Shown piece by piece: positions 14,992 to 24,949 of a stretch of DNA of 64,000 nucleotides; position 1 is the first letter of the stretch; every line of letters begins with the position of its first letter. Location: the NCBI RefSeq assembly GCF_020991065.1, contig NZ_CP087710.1:3038001-3102000 (forward strand), given 5' to 3'. Made by a program: the position numbers and the translations under genes. Source of the stretch: Nocardioides okcheonensis (GTDB lineage: Bacteria > Actinomycetota > Actinomycetes > Propionibacteriales > Nocardioidaceae). A model generated the notes under the pieces. The model was not told the origin of the DNA, searched no databases, and worked only from the letters and a program-made list of their open reading frames with translations.

Positions 14992-15669
14992 TCAGCGGGC
15001 GCGGCGCGAGAGCCGCTCGAGGTCCATGATCACCACGGAGCGGGGCTCCAGGCGCAGCCAGCCGCGCGAGGCGAAGTCGGCGAGCGCCTTGTTGACCGTC
15101 TCGCGGGAGGCGCCGACGAGCTGGGCGAGCTCCTCCTGGGTGAGGTCGTGGTGGACGTGGACGCCGTCGTCGGCGGTGCGGCCGAAGCGGTCGGCGAGGT
15201 CGAGCAGCGCCTTAGCGACGCGGCCCGGCACGTCGGAGAAGACCAGGTCGGCCACGACGTCGTTGGACTTGCGCAGCCGCGAGGCGAGCTGGGAGAGCAG
15301 GCCGCGGGCGACCTGCGGGCGGCCCTCGAGCCACTTCAGCAGGTCGTCGTGGGACAGCGAGGCGAAGGAGGCGTCGGTGACGGCCGTGACGGTCGCCGAG
15401 CGCGGGCCCGGGTCGAAGAGGGAGAGCTCGCCGAACATCTGGCCGGGGCCCATGATCGCGAGCAGGTTCTCGCGGCCGTCGGAGGAGGAGCGGCCGAGCT
15501 TCACCTTGCCCTCGGTGACGATGTAGAGGCGGTCGCCGGAGTCGCCCTCGTGGAACAGCACGTCGCCGCGACGCAGCGTCGTCTCCGCCATGGAACCGCC
15601 CAGGGCGGTGGCCGCCTCGTCGTCGAGCGAGCTGAACAGCGGTGCCTGCCTGAGCACGTCGTTGTCCAC
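14992..15669 (-). CDS. Crp/Fnr family transcriptional regulator
   Basis: A 225-residue protein with an N-terminal cyclic-nucleotide-binding fold (FHEGDSGDRLYIVTEGKVKLG, then GPGQMFGELSLFDPGPRSATVTA, the phosphate-binding cassette) and a C-terminal winged helix (LTQEELAQLVGASRETVNKALADFASRGWL). The FGELSLF...RSATV cassette retains the Glu and Arg that contact cAMP in Crp/GlxR proteins, so it is probably the global cAMP-responsive regulator. GTG start at 15669 with GGAGG about 7 nt upstream. Candidate binding sites occur upstream of itself, acs and the actP operon. Confidence 0.93.
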   Translation of the reverse strand: MDNDVLRQAPLFSSLDDEAATALGGSMAETTLRRGDVLFHEGDSGDRLYIVTEGKVKLGRSSSDGRENLLAIMGPGQMFGELSLFDPGPRSATVTAVTDASFASLSHDDLLKWLEGRPQVARGLLSQLASRLRKSNDVVADLVFSDVPGRVAKALLDLADRFGRTADDGVHVHHDLTQEELAQLVGASRETVNKALADFASRGWLRLEPRSVVIMDLERLSRRAR

Positions 15670-15745
15670 GTCAGTCCTCCAAGTCGGTGCGTCCCGTGCC
15701 ACGTCCGGTGCGGGCTCGCTGCACGGGCCCTCGGGATCGGGCACG

Positions 15746-15769
15746 ATCCTAGCCGTGGTGCGTGTCACA
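15746..15769 (-). promoter_or_regulatory. crp-like gene promoter with Crp-like site
   Basis: On the minus strand TAGGAT (15746-15751) is a good -10 for the Crp-family gene starting at 15669. Just upstream, 15754-15769 reads CGTGG-N6-TCACA, one mismatch from CGTGA-N6-TCACA. Overlap with the -35 region would suit autorepression. Confidence 0.4.
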
Positions 15770-15831
15770 AGTGCGAATGCACCCACCCGTGCGGGTCCTG
15801 CGCCGAGGCCGGGCGTGTCGGACCCGGACCG

Positions 15832-15837
15832 TAGGCT
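15832..15837 (+). promoter_or_regulatory. Candidate -10 box, leaderless nth start
   Basis: TAGGCT ends 6 nt before the GTG at 15844, so the transcript would begin at the start codon. No ribosome-binding site is visible. Confidence 0.4.
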
Positions 15838-15843
15838 GGGCGC

Positions 15844-16560
15844 GTGCCTGCCGCGACCGAGCCCGTCAAGCCCGACACGTCCCTCGTGCGCAGGGCCCGC
15901 AAGATGGATCGGATCCTGGCCGCGACCTATCCCGACGCGAAGGCCGAGCTCGACTTCACCAACGCCTTCGAGTGCCTCGTCGTCACCGTCATCTCCGCGC
16001 AGACCACCGACCGCCGGGTCAACGCCGCCAGCCCCGCGCTGTTCGCGGCCTACCCGACGCCCGAGGCGATGGCCGCGGCCCCACGCGAGCACCTCGAGCA
16101 GCTGCTCGGCCCGCTGGGGTTCTTCCGGCAGAAGACCGACTCGGTGCTGCGGCTCAGCCAGGCGCTGGTCGACGACTTCGACGGACAGGTCCCCGGGCGC
16201 CTCGACGACCTGGTGAAGCTCCCGGGCGTCGGCCGCAAGACCGCCAACGTGGTCCTCGGCAACGCGTTCGGCTTGCCCGGCATCACCGTCGACACCCACT
16301 TCGGCCGCCTCGCGCGCCGCTTCGGCTGGACCGAGGAGACCGACCCGGTCAAGGTCGAGCACGCCGTCGGCGCGCTGTTCCCCAGGCGCGACTGGACGAT
16401 GCTCTCGCACCACCTCATCTGGCACGGCCGGCGCCGCTGCCACGCGAAGAAGCCGGCCTGCGGCGCCTGCCCGCTCGCCCGCCTGTGCCCGGCGTTCGGC
16501 GCCGGTCCGACCGACCCGGTCGAGGCCGAGAAGCTGGTCACCACCCAGGGGCCGGCATGA
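15844..16560 (+). CDS. nth: Endonuclease III (DNA glycosylase/AP lyase)
   Basis: A 238-residue HhH-GPD glycosylase. The helix-hairpin-helix [18 protein letters not shown] carries the catalytic Lys (about residue 130), and the catalytic Asp follows in [15 protein letters not shown]-terminal 4Fe-4S cluster motif is intact: C-x6-C-x2-C-x5-C in [17 protein letters not shown]. It removes oxidised pyrimidines in base-excision repair. The GTG start gives a family-typical length. Its stop overlaps the ATG of the thioredoxin-like lipoprotein gene; nth, this lipoprotein, a NUDIX gene and marP form a coupled operon, an order common in actinobacteria. Confidence 0.95.
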   Translation: MPAATEPVKPDTSLVRRARKMDRILAATYPDAKAELDFTNAFECLVVTVISAQTTDRRVNAASPALFAAYPTPEAMAAAPREHLEQLLGPLGFFRQKTDSVLRLSQALVDDFDGQVPGRLDDLVKLPGVGRKTANVVLGNAFGLPGITVDTHFGRLARRFGWTEETDPVKVEHAVGALFPRRDWTMLSHHLIWHGRRRCHAKKPACGACPLARLCPAFGAGPTDPVEAEKLVTTQGPA

Positions 16561-17162
16561 GGAAGGCGCTCCTCGCGGTCCTCGCGGCCGCCGTCCTCAC
16601 CGCCTGCAGCGGGCAGGACGGCATCGACGTACGCCCCCCGGACGTGGAGGTCGACACCCCGGCGCTGCGCCAGGTCAAGGAGCGCATCGGGATGGACGAC
16701 TGCGTCCCGGGCCGGGGCGCGGCGGTGGCCGACGGCCTGCCCGACGTGACGCTGCCGTGCCTCGGCGGCGGCCCCGACGTCGACCTGTCGTCGCTGCGCG
16801 GGCCGATGCTGATCAACCTGTGGCAGTTCAACTGCGGGCCGTGCCGCAAGGAGATGCCGGCGCTCGAGCGGTTCCACCAGCAGTACGGCGACCAGGTGGC
16901 CGTGCTCGGCATCGACTTCAACGACGTCCACCCCGAGGGTGCCCTCGCCCTCGCCGAGGAGACCGGTGCGACCTATCCGTCGCTGGCGGACCCGGGTGGT
17001 GAGCTGATGGGCGAGGAGACCTTCGCGATCGCGCGCCGCGGGCTGCCGGCCTTCGTGCTCGTCGACGCCGACGGCACCGTCGTCGGCCAGAGCTCGGGTG
17101 GGGTCGACTCGGTCGACGAGGTCAAGGAGCTCGTCGCCGACCAGCTCGGGATCACCCTGTGA
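16557..17162 (+). CDS. TlpA-like thioredoxin-fold lipoprotein
   Basis: A 201-residue exported protein: signal peptide with lipobox LTACSG (Cys about residue 17) and a thioredoxin fold with redox motif CGPC in [18 protein letters not shown] (about 94-97). A further Cys pair (DDCVPG, LPCLGG) lies in the N-terminal region. It probably acts as a membrane-tethered thiol reductase outside the cell. ATGA overlap with nth and GTGA overlap with the NUDIX gene place it in one operon. Confidence 0.88.
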   Translation: MRKALLAVLAAAVLTACSGQDGIDVRPPDVEVDTPALRQVKERIGMDDCVPGRGAAVADGLPDVTLPCLGGGPDVDLSSLRGPMLINLWQFNCGPCRKEMPALERFHQQYGDQVAVLGIDFNDVHPEGALALAEETGATYPSLADPGGELMGEETFAIARRGLPAFVLVDADGTVVGQSSGGVDSVDEVKELVADQLGITL

Positions 17163-17887
17163 GCCCGCTCCCCACCTGGCTCGCCCCCGTGGTCGAGGCC
17201 GCCTCCACGATCACCGCCGGCGAGCTCACCCGCTTCGTGCCGCCACCCGGCAGCGACGCACGCCGCGGCGCCGTGCTGATGGTCTTCGCCGACCGCGACG
17301 ACGACCCGAGCGCCCCGGACGACCTCGCGCACCGCGGCGAGCTGCTGCTCACCGAGCGGGCCCACCACATGCGCTCGCACCCCGGGCAGGTCTCGTTCCC
17401 GGGCGGCTCGCTCGACGCGGGGGAGACGCCCCGCGAGGCGGCGCTGCGCGAGGCGCTGGAGGAGATCGGCCTCCAGCCGGCCGAGGTGGAGGTCTTCGGC
17501 GAGCTGCCCGAGCTGTGGCTGCCGCCCAGCAACTTCGCTGTCACCCCGGTCCTCGGCTACTGGCGCGACCCCGGCGAGGTGCGGATCGAGAGCCCCGACG
17601 AGGTCCACGCGATCCACCGCGTCGCGATCGCCGACCTGCTCGACCCGGAGCACCGGGTCAACGTGCGCCACCCGAGCGGATGGGTCGGTCCCGGCTTCCT
17701 GATCGGCCCGGACAAGGACGTCATCCTGTGGGGCTTCACCGCCGGCATCGTCGCGCGGCTCTTCGGCTACCTCGGCTGGACCGAGGCGTGGGACGAGGCC
17801 CGGGTGCGTGACCTGCCGGACCACATGCTGCAAGGTGTCCCCAGGACAGCCGACCTGGCGACCGACACCAAGCTCGAGGAGCAGTGA
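17159..17887 (+). CDS. NUDIX hydrolase, CoA pyrophosphatase type
   Basis: A 242-residue NUDIX protein with both CoA-type signatures: the UPF0035-like LLTERAHHMRSHPGQVSFPGG and the NUDIX box GGSLDAGETPREAALREALEEIGL (about 81-103). Homologues (NudL/NUDT7 type) cleave coenzyme A or its derivatives to phosphopantetheine and ADP. The GTG start overlaps the preceding stop by 4 bp and the stop overlaps the MarP-like gene. Confidence 0.9.
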   Translation: MSPLPTWLAPVVEAASTITAGELTRFVPPPGSDARRGAVLMVFADRDDDPSAPDDLAHRGELLLTERAHHMRSHPGQVSFPGGSLDAGETPREAALREALEEIGLQPAEVEVFGELPELWLPPSNFAVTPVLGYWRDPGEVRIESPDEVHAIHRVAIADLLDPEHRVNVRHPSGWVGPGFLIGPDKDVILWGFTAGIVARLFGYLGWTEAWDEARVRDLPDHMLQGVPRTADLATDTKLEEQ

Positions 17888-19062
17888 TGAACGTCCTCGA
17901 CTGGTGCCTCGTGGCGCTCGTGGGGATCTACGCGCTGTCCGGCTACTGGCAGGGCTTCATCACCGGCGCCTTCGCCACCGCCGGCCTCCTCCTCGGCGGC
18001 CTCGCCGGCATCTGGGCCGCGCCCCTCGCGCTCGGCGACGCAGCGCCGTCGCTCTGGGTTTCGCTCGGCGCCCTGTTCATCGTCATCATCTGCGCCTCGC
18101 TCGGCCAGGCGGTGCTCCAGTTCGCCGGCTCGCGGATCCGCGACCGGATCACCTGGCAGCCGGTGCGCGCCCTCGACGCCGTCGGCGGCTCGGCGCTGAG
18201 CGCGGTCGCGGTCCTGCTCGTCGCCTGGGCGCTCGGCGTCGCCGTCTCCGGCACCCGGATCGGGGCGATCACCCCGCTCGTGCGCGACTCGACGCTCCTC
18301 GCGAAGGTCGACCAGACCCTGCCCGGCGACGCCGACCAGGTCCTCCAGGCCTTCAACAACGTCGTCGGCACCACCTTCTTCCCGCGCTACCTCGAGCCCT
18401 TCGCCCCCGAGCGGATCGTCGCGGTCGACCCCGGCGACCCGCGGATGCTGACCGACCCCGACGTGGTGGCGGCCCAGCCGAGCGTGCTGAAGGTGCGCGG
18501 CGCCAACGGCTGTGGCAGCGGGGTCGAGGGCACCGGCTTCCTCTACGCGACCGGCCGGCTGATGACCAACGCCCACGTCGTCGCGGGCGTCACCCGCCCC
18601 GAGGTCGAGATCGGCGGCTCGACGGTCGTGGCCAGCGTCGTCCTCTACGACCCCGACCTCGACATCGCGGTCCTGTCCGTGCCGTCCGCGGCGGTCGTGC
18701 CGCTGAAGTTCGACACCGAGGCGCAGCCGCTCGACGACATCGCCGTCGTCGGCTACCCGCAGGACGGCCCCTACGACGTGCGCTCCGGCCGGATCCGGTC
18801 CCAGCAGCGGCTGCGCTCGCCCGACATCTACGGCCAGGGCACGGTCATCCGCCAGGTCTACTCGCTGCGGGCGCTGATCCGTCCCGGCAACTCGGGTGGC
18901 CCGGTGCTGACGTCGGCCGGCGACGTCGCCGGGATGGTGTTCGCGGCGTCGGTGAGCGACCGCGACACCGGCTACGCGCTGACCGCGAGCCAGGTCGCGG
19001 AGTCGGCCGCGGAGGGCCTGACCCGGCAGTCGCCGGTCGACACCGGCACCTGCGTGAGCTGA
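17887..19062 (+). CDS. MarP-like membrane serine protease (CvpA + trypsin-like)
   Basis: A 391-residue protein with four N-terminal transmembrane helices of the CvpA/colicin V type (about 1-125) and a periplasmic trypsin-like protease domain. The catalytic triad is visible: His in MTNAHVVAG (about 225), Asp in DPDLDIAVL (about 258) and Ser in RPGNSGGPV (about 338). Two Cys, in NGCGSG and the C-terminal TGTCVS, could form the regulatory disulfide known in mycobacterial MarP. MarP is needed for acid and oxidative stress resistance in mycobacteria. ATG 17887 (GTG 17884 also possible) overlaps the NUDIX stop. Confidence 0.92.
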   Translation: MNVLDWCLVALVGIYALSGYWQGFITGAFATAGLLLGGLAGIWAAPLALGDAAPSLWVSLGALFIVIICASLGQAVLQFAGSRIRDRITWQPVRALDAVGGSALSAVAVLLVAWALGVAVSGTRIGAITPLVRDSTLLAKVDQTLPGDADQVLQAFNNVVGTTFFPRYLEPFAPERIVAVDPGDPRMLTDPDVVAAQPSVLKVRGANGCGSGVEGTGFLYATGRLMTNAHVVAGVTRPEVEIGGSTVVASVVLYDPDLDIAVLSVPSAAVVPLKFDTEAQPLDDIAVVGYPQDGPYDVRSGRIRSQQRLRSPDIYGQGTVIRQVYSLRALIRPGNSGGPVLTSAGDVAGMVFAASVSDRDTGYALTASQVAESAAEGLTRQSPVDTGTCVS

Positions 19063-19078
19063 GGGGCGTACGGCCCCT
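19062..19078. terminator. Short hairpin between convergent genes
   Basis: AGGGGC (19062-19067) pairs with GCCCCT (19073-19078) around GTACG, in the 19-bp gap between the protease and holin-family genes. It is short, so modest confidence. Confidence 0.4.
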
Positions 19079-19081
19079 GGG

Positions 19082-19495
19082 TCAGGCCTTGCCCTTGAGC
19101 GCCTGCGGGATCTGCTTGCCCTGCTCGATCGCGCGCTCGGGCGCCTTGACCTGCTTGACCTGCTTGACGCCGACCAGCGCGAGCAGCGCGGCGAGCAGGA
19201 CGTAGAGGCCGAACACGATCAGGAAGGCCCAGTGCAGGCCGAGGCCGGCCCAGTGGATGAAGTAGGCGATCGAGACCGACAGCATGATCACCGCGAGCAG
19301 CCCGAGGAACGCCGCCCCGGCGAACAGCCCGATGCCGACGCCGCCGTGCTTGACGCTGACCTTGATCTCGGACTTGGCGAGCTGGATCTCCTTGGAGATG
19401 AGCGTCGAGATGTCGCGCTGGGCGTCCATGACGAGCTTGCCGAGGGTCGGGTCGCCATCGCCGATCGGGCCGGGCTTGGTCGGTGCGTGGGACAT
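19082..19495 (-). CDS. Phage-holin-superfamily (DUF1469-type) membrane protein
   Basis: A 137-residue protein: an amphipathic N-terminal half (LGKLVMDAQRDISTLISKEIQLAKSEIK) followed by two strong transmembrane helices (about 52-80 and 87-112) and a basic tail. This pattern matches the actinobacterial 'phage holin family', chromosomal proteins near cell-envelope genes. The name is historical; no other phage genes are nearby. A minus-strand TAGGGT near 19534-19539 could be its -10 element. Confidence 0.8.
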   Translation of the reverse strand: MSHAPTKPGPIGDGDPTLGKLVMDAQRDISTLISKEIQLAKSEIKVSVKHGGVGIGLFAGAAFLGLLAVIMLSVSIAYFIHWAGLGLHWAFLIVFGLYVLLAALLALVGVKQVKQVKAPERAIEQGKQIPQALKGKA

Positions 19496-19555
19496 GGAGG
19501 GAGGTCCTTCGTCGTGGTCGCCGGCTGACGGTGTGACCCTACCAACGCGACCGAC

Positions 19556-19561
19556 TAGACT
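19556..19561 (+). promoter_or_regulatory. Candidate nhaA -10 box
   Basis: TAGACT in the 154-bp gap between the divergent holin-family gene and nhaA. It would give an 80-nt leader ending in the GAAAGG ribosome-binding site before the ATG at 19650. Confidence 0.3.
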
Positions 19562-19649
19562 GGCCCCTCAGGTGAGCCGGGAAGTCTGGTCGGCCCGCGG
19601 CGGACGCTGCGGAGAGATCGCCCCGACCACCCCGAAAGGTGGCCCCCGC

Positions 19650-21053
19650 ATGGCCTCCCGCCCCTCGAACCCGCACGACGACCCGAGCATCAGCGACGAG
19701 CTGTGGGAGACCGGGCCCTCGTACCTCGAGAGCAACAAGCCCCTGGCCCGCCTGGTCGCGCGACCGGTGCGCGAGTTCCTCCGGGTCGAGGCGGCCGGCT
19801 CGCTGCTCCTGCTGCTGGCCGCGGCGGTCGCGCTGGTGTGGGCCAACAGCCCGTGGGCGTCGTCGTACGACTCCCTGTGGCACACCCACCTGGTCCTCGA
19901 CGTCGGCCCGCTGCACCTCGACGAGTCGCTCCAGCACTGGGTCAACGACGCGCTGATGGTGATCTTCTTCTTCGTCGTCGGGCTCGAGATCAAGTACGAG
20001 CTGGTCAACGGCGACCTGCGCGACCCGAAGACCGCCGCCCTGCCGATCGTGGCCGCGATCGGCGGCATGGTCGTGCCCGCCGGCATCTACCTCGCGCTCA
20101 ACCCGCCGGGCAGCGACGGCGTGGACGGCTGGGGCATCCCGATGGCGACCGACATCGCGTTCGCGGTCGGCGTGCTCGGTGTCCTCGGGCGACGGATCCC
20201 GTCCTCGGCCCGGCTGTTCCTGCTGACGCTGGCGATCGTCGACGACATCGGCGCGATCCTGGTGATCGCGGTCTTCTACACCGCCGACCTGTCGCTGGGC
20301 TGGCTGGCGATCGCGATCGGGCTGCTGGCGGCCATGGTCGTGGCCCGGCTGCTGCGCGTGTGGACCATCGTGGTCTACGCGATCCTCGGCATCGGTGTGT
20401 GGTTCGCCCTGCTCGAGTCGGGCGTGCACGCGACGCTCGCCGGCGTCGCGATCGGTCTGCTCGCCCCGGCGACGCCGCTGCTGCGTGAGGAGATCGCCCG
20501 CGGCCACGCCCGCGAGGCGCTGCGCGACAACGTCCTCGACCCCGACGAGCTGGCCCGGCTGCGCTTCCTGCTGAAGGAGTCGGTGTCGGTGGTGGAGCGG
20601 CTGATCAGCACGCTGCACCCGGTCTCGGCGTACGTCGTGCTGCCCGTGTTCGCGCTCGCGAACGCCGGTGTGGAGCTGGGTGCGATCGGCAAGGTCTTCA
20701 CCGAGCCGGTGGGCATCGGCATCATCCTCGGGCTGGTCGTGGGCAAGCCCGTCGGCATCTTCGTGAGCTCCTACCTCGCGGTGCGCCTCGGCCTGGCGAG
20801 GATGCCCGCCGACACGACGTGGCCGATGGTGCTCGGCCTCGGTGCCGTGGCGGGCATCGGCTTCACGGTCTCGATCTTCATCGCGGGCCTGTCGTTCCCC
20901 GGAGCCGACCTGCTGACCGAGGAGGCGAAGATCGCGATCCTGCTGGCCTCGCTGCTGGCCGCGGTGGTCGGCGTCGCGCTGCTGCTGGCCTCGACCCGCG
21001 GCCGGGACGTCGAGGAGGCGGACGAGCGCGCCGCGGAGGCCGTCACCCGGTGA
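19650..21053 (+). CDS. nhaA: Na+/H+ antiporter NhaA
   Basis: A 467-residue inner-membrane antiporter with about eleven to twelve helices. Diagnostic motifs are WVNDALMVIFFFVVGLEIKYELVNGDL, the unwound-helix segment GWGIPMATDIAFAVGVL, and the ion-binding aspartate pair in LAIVDDIGAILVIA. It exports Na+ or Li+ in exchange for protons. The start ATG 19650 has a GAAAGGTGGC ribosome-binding site. The last 25 residues are charged and cytosolic. It is a single-gene unit. Confidence 0.95.
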   Translation: MASRPSNPHDDPSISDELWETGPSYLESNKPLARLVARPVREFLRVEAAGSLLLLLAAAVALVWANSPWASSYDSLWHTHLVLDVGPLHLDESLQHWVNDALMVIFFFVVGLEIKYELVNGDLRDPKTAALPIVAAIGGMVVPAGIYLALNPPGSDGVDGWGIPMATDIAFAVGVLGVLGRRIPSSARLFLLTLAIVDDIGAILVIAVFYTADLSLGWLAIAIGLLAAMVVARLLRVWTIVVYAILGIGVWFALLESGVHATLAGVAIGLLAPATPLLREEIARGHAREALRDNVLDPDELARLRFLLKESVSVVERLISTLHPVSAYVVLPVFALANAGVELGAIGKVFTEPVGIGIILGLVVGKPVGIFVSSYLAVRLGLARMPADTTWPMVLGLGAVAGIGFTVSIFIAGLSFPGADLLTEEAKIAILLASLLAAVVGVALLLASTRGRDVEEADERAAEAVTR

Positions 21054-21085
21054 GCACCCCTTGGGGTGCGGGGTAGAAAGGCCGC

Positions 21086-21517
21086 ATGGCCCTCATCACC
21101 AGCTCCGGCTTCGCCCACGTCCGCCTGACCGTCACCGACATCGCCCGGTCGAAGGAGTTCTACGACCGGTTGTTCGGCTGGCCGACCGCAGTCGACAGCT
21201 CCGACCGCGTCGACGAGCCCGGCGTGCGCGAGTCGGCCGAGGCGTTCTTCGGCGGCACCGTCTACCAGACGCCGCAGGGCACCCTCTTCGGCCTGCGCCC
21301 GGTCGGGAGCACCGGCTTCGACGCCGACACCACCGGCCTCGACCACGTGAGCTTCGCCGTCGACTCCCGCGCCGACCTCGAGGCCGCCCGCGAGGCGCTC
21401 GCCGGTGCGGGGATCGAGCACGGTGAGGTCATCGACCTCGAGGACGCCGGCATCGCGATCCTGTCGTTCCAGGACCCCGACGACATCAACGTCGAGCTCA
21501 CCGCGCCGCTCGGCTGA
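21086..21517 (+). CDS. VOC-family (glyoxalase/bleomycin-resistance fold) protein
   Basis: A 143-residue protein with two beta-alpha-beta-beta-beta modules: FAHVRLTVTDIARSKEFYDRLFGW and LDHVSFAVDSRADLEAAREAL, ending in FQDPDDINVELTAPLG. Possible metal ligands are the His in FAHVRL, the His in LDHVSF and the C-terminal Glu. A TAGAAA box 6 nt upstream of the ATG suggests leaderless transcription. The substrate is unknown. It converges on the sensor kinase gene with only a 3-bp gap. Confidence 0.85.
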   Translation: MALITSSGFAHVRLTVTDIARSKEFYDRLFGWPTAVDSSDRVDEPGVRESAEAFFGGTVYQTPQGTLFGLRPVGSTGFDADTTGLDHVSFAVDSRADLEAAREALAGAGIEHGEVIDLEDAGIAILSFQDPDDINVELTAPLG

Positions 21518-21520
21518 GGC

Positions 21521-22671
21521 TCACCCCGCCGACGGGAGCAGCACGCGGAAGCGGCAGCCGGTCGACGACGTCGGCACGGCGTCGGCGCCGACGTTGTCGA
21601 CCGTGACCTCGCCGTGGTGGGCCTCGACGATGCCCTTGACGATCGCCAGCCCGAGGCCCGCCCGCGAGGTGTGCACGTCCTGCAGGGGGTTGTCGGGCGT
21701 ACGCGCGGCGCTGCCGCGGTAGCCCACCTCGAACAGCCGCTCGCGCTCGGTGTCGGGGATGCCGCCGCAGCCGTCGGTGACGGCGAGCTCGACGCCGCCC
21801 TCGACGGGTCGCGCCGCCACGTGCACGGTGCCGTCGGAGGGCGTGTGGCGGATGCCGTTGACGATCAGGTTGGCGAGCACGCGGGTGAGCCCGGCGGGGT
21901 CGGCCTCGACCTGCAGGCCGTGCGGGACCTCGCCGCCGAGGGTGACCTGGCGCGCCCGCGCCACGGGCTCGGCGGCCGCGAGGGCCTCGCTCACCAGGTC
22001 GCCGACCACGATCGGCTGGCGGGCCACGACCAGCTGGCCGGCGTGGATGCGGGAGAGCTCGAAGAGGTCGTCGACCATCTGGACCATCCGGTCGACCTCC
22101 CCGCGGATCTGGCGGTGGTAGCGCGCGGGGTCCGTCGCGATCGAGTCCTCGAGCGCCTCGGCCATGACCCGGATCCCCGCCAGCGGGGTGCGCAGGTCGT
22201 GCGACACCCACGAGACGAGCTCGCGGCGCGACTCCTCGAGCCGCTGCTCGCGACCGCGCGCCTCGGCCAGCCGCTCGTGGGCGAGGGCCAGCTCGTCGGC
22301 GAGGCCCTGGAACTCGGTCGGCCAGCGCCGGCCGCCGACGACGGGGTCGCCGTCACCGACCCGGCGCACGTCCTCACGCAGCGACCGGGACCAGCGGACC
22401 AGGGCACCCGAGAGCGCCACGGCCACCACGAGGGAGACCAGCGCGGCGGCGGTCGTCACGATCAGCGCCACCGAGCGGTCGTGGTCGGAGATCAGCATCC
22501 GCCTCGAGATCGCCTGCACGCCCACCAGGATCGTGAGGGTGGTGGCCACGGCGATGATCGCCAGCTGCCACCGCAGCGAGCGGTGGCGCAGCCACCACCC
22601 CGCGAGCAGGCCCAGCAGGCCGACGGTGACGCCGCTGCCGGCGGCCACGAGCCAGATCTCGGTGAGGTCGC

Positions 22672-22675
<4 letters not shown>
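21521..22675 (-). CDS. Sensor histidine kinase (EnvZ/BaeS type)
   Basis: A 384-residue kinase: two or three N-terminal transmembrane segments (about 8-28, 36-55, 70-95), a HAMP-like linker, a HisKA domain with the His in ELVSWVSHDLRTPLAGIRVMAEAL (about 158), and an HATPase domain (LANLIVNGIRHTPSDGTV, DGCGGIP, TSRAGLGLAIVKGIVEAHHGE). It is the last gene of the seven-gene minus-strand operon that begins at 26905, overlapping its response regulator gene by 4 bp. It probably regulates this operon or senses its product; that is inference. Confidence 0.93.
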
Positions 22676-23358
<683 letters not shown>

Positions 23359-23363
23359 CCGCC

Positions 23364-23777
23364 TCACCCCTCGCCGCGGGCGCGGCGGGCCCGGACGAGC
23401 CCGGTGACCGCCACCGTGAGGACCACGATGGCACTGACGACCCACCAGGTGGCGACGTAGGGCCGGTCCAGCAGCGTCGGGTTGTCGGCCCGTACGCCGC
23501 CGCCGACCAGGACCGGGACGGCGACCACGCTGAGAGCGCCCCACACGACCAGCGCGATCGCCGCCGGCGCCCGCCACGGTGCCGGCAGCAGCCGGGAGCC
23601 GAGCAGGCAGGCCCCGATGACCAGCCCGGAGAGCAGCACGTCGTGCGCCACCACCCCGGCGCCGAGCCACAGGGCGACCTCGAACCACTGGCCCGGCTCC
23701 TGCCGGGTCAGCAGCAGGAGGAGTCCGTAGAGCCCGAGAGCGGCGCCCGCGGCACCGAGGAGCAGCCGGGTCCTCAT
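23364..23777 (-). CDS. Small membrane protein in molybdoenzyme operon
   Basis: A 137-residue protein with four predicted transmembrane helices (about 5-25, 33-60, 68-88, 108-128). It carries no obvious heme or metal ligands besides a His in GVVAHDVLLSG. Its ATG overlaps the stop of the molybdopterin oxidoreductase gene by 4 bp. I do not recognise a family; a membrane partner of that oxidoreductase is plausible from position only. Confidence 0.75.
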   Translation of the reverse strand: MRTRLLLGAAGAALGLYGLLLLLTRQEPGQWFEVALWLGAGVVAHDVLLSGLVIGACLLGSRLLPAPWRAPAAIALVVWGALSVVAVPVLVGGGVRADNPTLLDRPYVATWWVVSAIVVLTVAVTGLVRARRARGEG

Positions 23778-24949
23778 GCGCCCACCTCCAGGCGGGAGAG
23801 CCACTTGGTCTGCAGCACGCCGGGCCGGTTCGGCGCGATCAGGCGGCACGGGAAGCCGTGGTCGAGGGCGAGCGGCTCGCCGGCCAGGTCGAGGGCCAGC
23901 AGGGTGCGCTCGTCGTCGGCGAAGCCGGCCGGCAGCGTCGTGCGCCGGAAGGCGCCCGCCTGCTGCAGCGAGGTGACGGCGACGTCGCTCCCGGCCGCCG
24001 CCCCGGCCCCGCGCAGGACGTCGGCGAGCCTGACGCCGGACCACGTGCCCTGGGCGCTCCAGCCCTCGACGCAGGCGATCGGCAGGTCGACGGTGTGCTG
24101 CGGCATCCTCCGCAGGTCGTCGAGCGACAGCGCCGTCGCGACCGCGCCGTCGACGACGACCTCGAGCCGCCAGTCGGCGGACGTGGCCGACTCCTCGACC
24201 CCGGCGGCGCGGGCCGACTTGTTGATCGGCACCCCGCCGGGGCCCTCGCCGGTGCGGGTGGCGAACACCGAGACCCGACGCAGCCACGGCACGGTGCCAC
24301 CGGCCGTGGCGAGGACGGCGACGCCGGCCGCGGCGAACGTCGTCCGGACCAGCGCGCGCCGGGACAGGGGGCCGGCGACGGTCGCGGCCGGCCGGTCGTG
24401 GCTCGTGTCGTCGATGTCGTGCGCCAGCACGTCGCGCACCACCGGCAGCTTCACCGCGACGTGGACCAGCAGCGCGCCGATCGCGACCCAGGCGAGGGCG
24501 TAGTGGGTGGTGCGGAAGGAGAAGGACGTCCACGGGTACCACTGCGCCGCGTTGAGCACGCCGGTGGCCAGCTGAAAGACCGACGCGGCCACCAGGACCG
24601 CGATCGACCCGCGCTCGAGCACGGTCAGCAGCAACCGCCGCGGGTCGCCCAGCGGCGGCGCCTCGAAGAGCCGCGGCAGCACCGACCACAGCTTGACGAG
24701 GAGCAGCGGGATCGCCGCGACGCCGGTGGTGACGTGGAGGCCCTGGGTGAGGCGGTAGCCCCAGCTCGGGCTCGTCGGGAAGGGGATCGGGTGCGTGGGC
24801 AGCTGGGCGTAGTGGCTGACCAGCCCGGTCAGGAAGCAGATCCCGAACGACACCCCCAGCCACAGCCCGACGCGGGCGGCGACCGCGGGGCTGCGCAGGC
24901 GCGAGGTGAACGAGTCGGGGGTCGGCGGCCGCAGCCGCGTCGTCACCAC
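23774..24949 (-). CDS. Membrane molybdopterin oxidoreductase, sulfite-oxidase fold
   Basis: A 391-residue two-part protein. The N-terminal half (about 25-165) has four transmembrane helices with histidines suited to heme b ligation (SHYAQL, GLHVTTG, TTHYALAW, LLVHVAVK), followed by an internal export-like segment. The C-terminal half (about 240-391) is a SUOX/YedY-type molybdopterin domain with the Mo-coordinating Cys in PIACVEGWSAQGTWSGVRL and a C-terminal PNRPGVLQTKWLSRLEV motif. It probably shuttles electrons between membrane quinones and an extracytoplasmic substrate. The gene overlaps the methyltransferase gene by 7 bp. Confidence 0.85.
   Translation of the reverse strand: MVTTRLRPPTPDSFTSRLRSPAVAARVGLWLGVSFGICFLTGLVSHYAQLPTHPIPFPTSPSWGYRLTQGLHVTTGVAAIPLLLVKLWSVLPRLFEAPPLGDPRRLLLTVLERGSIAVLVAASVFQLATGVLNAAQWYPWTSFSFRTTHYALAWVAIGALLVHVAVKLPVVRDVLAHDIDDTSHDRPAATVAGPLSRRALVRTTFAAAGVAVLATAGGTVPWLRRVSVFATRTGEGPGGVPINKSARAAGVEESATSADWRLEVVVDGAVATALSLDDLRRMPQHTVDLPIACVEGWSAQGTWSGVRLADVLRGAGAAAGSDVAVTSLQQAGAFRRTTLPAGFADDERTLLALDLAGEPLALDHGFPCRLIAPNRPGVLQTKWLSRLEVGA

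Noticed and set aside
19082..19495. Prophage remnant
   Set aside because: The holin-family name is historical; no capsid, tail, terminase or lysis genes are near.
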